From contig OX328102.1 in assembly GCA_946811185.2 (NCBI GenBank), positions 15,811,194-15,875,193 of the forward strand: 64,000 nt of DNA. Direction: 5' to 3'. The first letter of the stretch is position 1; each line of letters begins with the position of its first letter. Below are positions 62,427-64,000 of the stretch, in pieces. Below the pieces are notes generated by a model. The model saw only the letters and a list, made by a program, of their open reading frames with translations. It was not told the origin of the DNA and did not search any database. A program made the translations under genes and the position numbers. The DNA is from Hippopus hippopus. Its lineage: Eukaryota; Mollusca; Bivalvia; Cardiida; Cardiidae.

Positions 62427-62786
62427 TTATCGCTTGTAGATATTTTTTTCTCTGCCTGTTCTGTTATTTTGCAGATTTTTTGAATCGGTGATATCCGTTG
62501 TGTCGGACTGCATGTCTACGGTCTGATTTTCAACCGGTGATATTGTAGTCTGTAGTGAACTTGTTTTCCATGTATTTTCGTTGTAGAATGAATGTAGTGT
62601 CCCGACGAATTTCGTATGTTGGAGATCGACAACGTTGTAAAACGATGGTGAAATTTCGATGTCATGACTGTGTGGGTTCACGTAGACAAAAAAACAAATG
62701 TTCCTGTCTGATTTTCTTTTTTGGACAATTTCTGGACCAATGTCCTGCTTCGTTGCACGTAAAACAAATATTTGTTCTCTCACCAT
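62427..62786 (-). CDS. Hypothetical ORF overlapping the zinc-knuckle frame
   Basis: 119 codons. Ser/Thr/Asn-rich in its second half (SSLQTTISPVENQTVDMQSD). Its first 35 codons overlap in another frame the CCHC motif described at 62662-62790. One reading is a +1 shift within a once continuous gene, another is a true overlap. Not recognised. Confidence 0.35.
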   Translation of the reverse strand: MVREQIFVLRATKQDIGPEIVQKRKSDRNICFFVYVNPHSHDIEISPSFYNVVDLQHTKFVGTLHSFYNENTWKTSSLQTTISPVENQTVDMQSDTTDITDSKNLQNNRTGREKNIYKR

Positions 62787-62790
62787 TCAT
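62662..62790 (-). CDS. Small CCHC zinc-knuckle ORF (possibly frameshifted)
   Basis: 42 codons from the ATG at 62790 to TGA at 62662. Contains CFTCNEAGHWSRNC, a perfect C-x2-C-x4-H-x4-C knuckle followed by PKKKIR, typical of single-stranded nucleic-acid binding in Gag-like and recombinase-associated proteins. The frame is open for at least 19 codons upstream without an ATG. A TATA-like TATAAATAG on the minus strand (62863-62855) is about 65 nt upstream. Either a genuinely tiny knuckle protein or the broken start of a larger one. Confidence 0.5.
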   Translation of the reverse strand: MNGERTNICFTCNEAGHWSRNCPKKKIRQEHLFFCLREPTQS

Positions 62791-62849
62791 CCGATATCGT
62801 TTGTCGAGCGTCGCTTGATCTAAAACTCTGTAGCTGATAGTACAGCGTA

Positions 62850-62947
62850 TAGAGCTATTTATAAAAAATACGCTTCACTACTAGACGCTGACGTAGTGTA
62901 CCTCTACCCAATGGTCTATTTATAGCAATAGACGCTAACATATTGTG
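62850..62947. promoter_or_regulatory. Putative divergent promoter
   Basis: Two CTATTTATA boxes (62855-62863 and 62916-62925; the second, CTATTTATAG, is nearly symmetric), a CCAAT word (62909-62913), and a direct repeat TAGACGCTGACGTAGTG / TAGACGCTAACATATTG. It separates the minus-strand zinc-knuckle unit from the plus-strand polymerase unit. Confidence 0.45.
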
Positions 62948-62986
62948 ATTTAACCCCTTGTCACACTAAACGGCGTTTCCACTGAG

Positions 62987-63592
62987 TTGGCACGGTGTTG
63001 TTTAAGTTCCCAGACTGCCAAGAGATCGCAGGAAAAATGCGAAGCTCCCGTGGCCTATTATCGCGTTCCTGATGTTGATGAAAAAAGCAAGAAGGAAATC
63101 AAGTACATTGATATCTGTTCTCTGGACCCTTATGTTTGTAAACACAAATCCTATCCTGTAGGTCAGCCAGAAATTTTGTCTGCTGAGAATATTGACATGA
63201 ACAATATTCGACAATATGAGGGCTTAATCAAATGCAAAGTTTTGCCTCCAACTGATTTGTTTCACCCCGTTCTCCCAGTTCACTGTAACAACAAAATGAT
63301 GTTTCCACTCTGTATGAAATGTGCAGAAGAAAGTTCAAGTATTTGTAGCCATGGTGAAGAAAAGAGGGCTTTGGTCGGAACTTGGGTCACTTTTGAATTA
63401 TTCAAGGCTCTTGACTGCGGTTATCGATTATTGCAAGTGTATGAAATTTGGCATTTCAATTCTATGTCAGATCAGTTCTTTAAACGTTATGTGACCAATT
63501 TCTTGAAAATTAAGCAAGAAGGCAGTGGTTATCCAGATCGGTGTCAATCAGACTCAGAAAGAGCAATTGCACAAAGACATTACGGAATATGA
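62987..63592 (+). pseudogene. Protein-primed type B DNA polymerase fragment
   Basis: 201 codons open from a TTG (no suitable ATG; the frame is closed by TAA at 62951). Residues about 20-180 match the middle of Polinton/viral family B polymerases: YIDICSLDPYV is motif A (D-x2-SLYP) with the key Tyr replaced by Asp, followed by SYPVGQP, CKVLPP, FHPVLPV, a Cys/His cluster (CMKCAEESSSICSH), ALVGTWVT, and FLKIKQEGSGYP. The exonuclease domain and motifs B and C are missing. Resemblance to the family continues in the +1 frame from about 63,545 to 63,617, so there is one frameshift before the truncation. A polyadenylation signal follows. Non-functional as a polymerase. Confidence 0.75.
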
Positions 63593-63628
63593 AGACAAAT
63601 GTGAAACTCGTGGTATTTTGCGAATTTG

Positions 63629-63770
63629 CATTGTAAAAAAATATTTCAGTGTGAATTTTTTCATTGTCAAGAAAATGTATTTTACGCTGTATTGTAAAAA
63701 AATGTTTCCTTATGATTTTTTTCATTGTCAAGGAAATTTTTTATGTTGCATTGCAAAAGATGTTTCATTG
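63629..63770. repeat. Tandem repeat, about 60-bp unit, 2.4 copies
   Basis: ATTGTAAAAAAATATTTCAG / ATTGTAAAAAAATGTTTCC / ATTGCAAAAGATGTTTCATTG with TTTTTTCATTGTCAAG between. It forms the apparent 3' UTR of the polymerase fragment. Confidence 0.75.
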
Positions 63771-63783
63771 TTTAGTTCTGTTC

Positions 63784-63789
63784 AATAAA
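63784..63789 (+). terminator. AATAAA polyadenylation signal
   Basis: TTCAATAAAAATGC followed by T-rich sequence, 190 bp after the polymerase-fragment stop and 60 bp before the ATPase start. Confidence 0.6.
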
Positions 63790-63851
63790 AATGCTTTCAT
63801 TTTCAATGATGTTATCATTTTATCATTAGCCTTTAAAGAGTAAAGTAAAAA

Positions 63852-64000
63852 ATGGATGTACAATCCATATTATTTCAACATCCTTGTAATATTTTCATCA
63901 CAGGGCCGAGCGGTTGTGGAAAAACAGAGTTCGTTCATAAATTAATTGAGTATCGAGAAGACTTGTTCAACATCGTTCCTGAAAGAGTTGTTTGGTGTTA
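63852..64000 (+). CDS. Packaging-type ATPase (FtsK/HerA, A32-like), N-terminal part
   Basis: Open from ATG 63852 to the window end (49 codons). MDVQSILFQHPCNIFITG is followed by the Walker A loop GPSGCGKT, then EFVHKLIEY and ...PERVVWC. The P-loop within the first 30 residues preceded by HP-x-N/F, and the later PxRVVWCY-like segment, are typical of the genome-packaging ATPase of Polintons, adintoviruses and related viruses, which pumps DNA into capsids. Walker B and the rest lie beyond the window, so integrity cannot be judged. No break in the visible part. Confidence 0.75.
   Translation, partial: MDVQSILFQHPCNIFITGPSGCGKTEFVHKLIEYREDLFNIVPERVVWC

Larger units (their letters stand above)
60281..64000. 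mobile_element. Polinton/Maverick- or adintovirus-like element, left part (continues beyond window)
   Basis: Hallmark genes inside are a protein-primed type B DNA polymerase fragment (62987-63592) and the start of a packaging-type ATPase (63852 onward). The left limit is inferred from the interruption of a family E repeat, and the sequence there starts AGTAGT, agreeing with the AG termini described for Polintons. The gene-dense, both-strand, TATA-driven organisation is virus-like and unlike the rest of the window. The right end, integrase, protease and capsid genes are not in view. The polymerase is broken, so this copy is probably not autonomous. Confidence 0.65.

Overview
The window looks like a piece of a marine or freshwater invertebrate nuclear genome, most likely a bivalve mollusc and probably a heterodont. 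It is AT-rich, almost free of host coding sequence, and packed with short hairpin-forming elements. I recognise hairpin families of this kind (cores such as AGCCTGCGCAG / CTGCGCAGGCT) from bivalve genomes by memory, not by a search. There is no bacterial gene organisation, and the one host gene piece I can support is a receptor exon with an intron donor site.

From 1 to about 46 kb the sequence is a mosaic of non-autonomous repeats. Five hairpin families recur: A (about 260 bp, ends GAGCCATGCTCTG), B and C (about 215-230 bp, ends TTAACCCTT, TTAA-bounded), D (about 265 bp, two hairpins) and E (a long element with a perfect 70-bp-arm hairpin). Strand convention for A, B and C: '+' means the short arm comes before the hairpin, '-' means the long arm comes first. 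tRNA-derived SINEs, a Helitron-like or MITE-like element with a (GTCC)n block, foldbacks and microsatellites fill in. Long stretches such as 5.3-6.5, 22.8-23.8, 24.3-26.2 and 38.0-40.0 kb hold nothing I can name.

From about 46.0 to 51.3 kb lies one full-length-looking non-LTR retrotransposon: a coiled-coil/RRM-like ORF1 and an ORF2 with endonuclease, reverse transcriptase and a C-terminal zinc motif. Both lie in the same reading frame, separated by a single TAG. ORF2 has no in-frame ATG before its endonuclease domain ends, so readthrough or reinitiation seems required. From 51.3 to 60.28 kb the repeat mosaic resumes, with one minus-strand first coding exon of a class A G-protein-coupled receptor at 56.4-56.7 kb.

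From about 60,281 to the window end is a Polinton/Maverick- or adintovirus-like element. Its left edge interrupts a family E repeat, begins AG, and carries a perfect 24-bp-arm hairpin 9 bp in. Then come 64-bp tandem repeats, a 148-bp tandem array, a compact cluster of small genes on both strands with TATA promoters, a truncated and frameshifted protein-primed type B DNA polymerase fragment, and the start of a packaging-type ATPase that runs off the window. Read on the minus strand, the 148-bp array contains nine hairpins whose shape (6-bp stem, UUUC/UUUA loop, then AACCCA or AACCAU, then a CACGAAAGA-like purine stretch) closely resembles the 3' processing signal of replication-dependent histone mRNAs. 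The array sits about 50 nt downstream of the stop codon of a minus-strand gene. This is the most unusual signal in the window.
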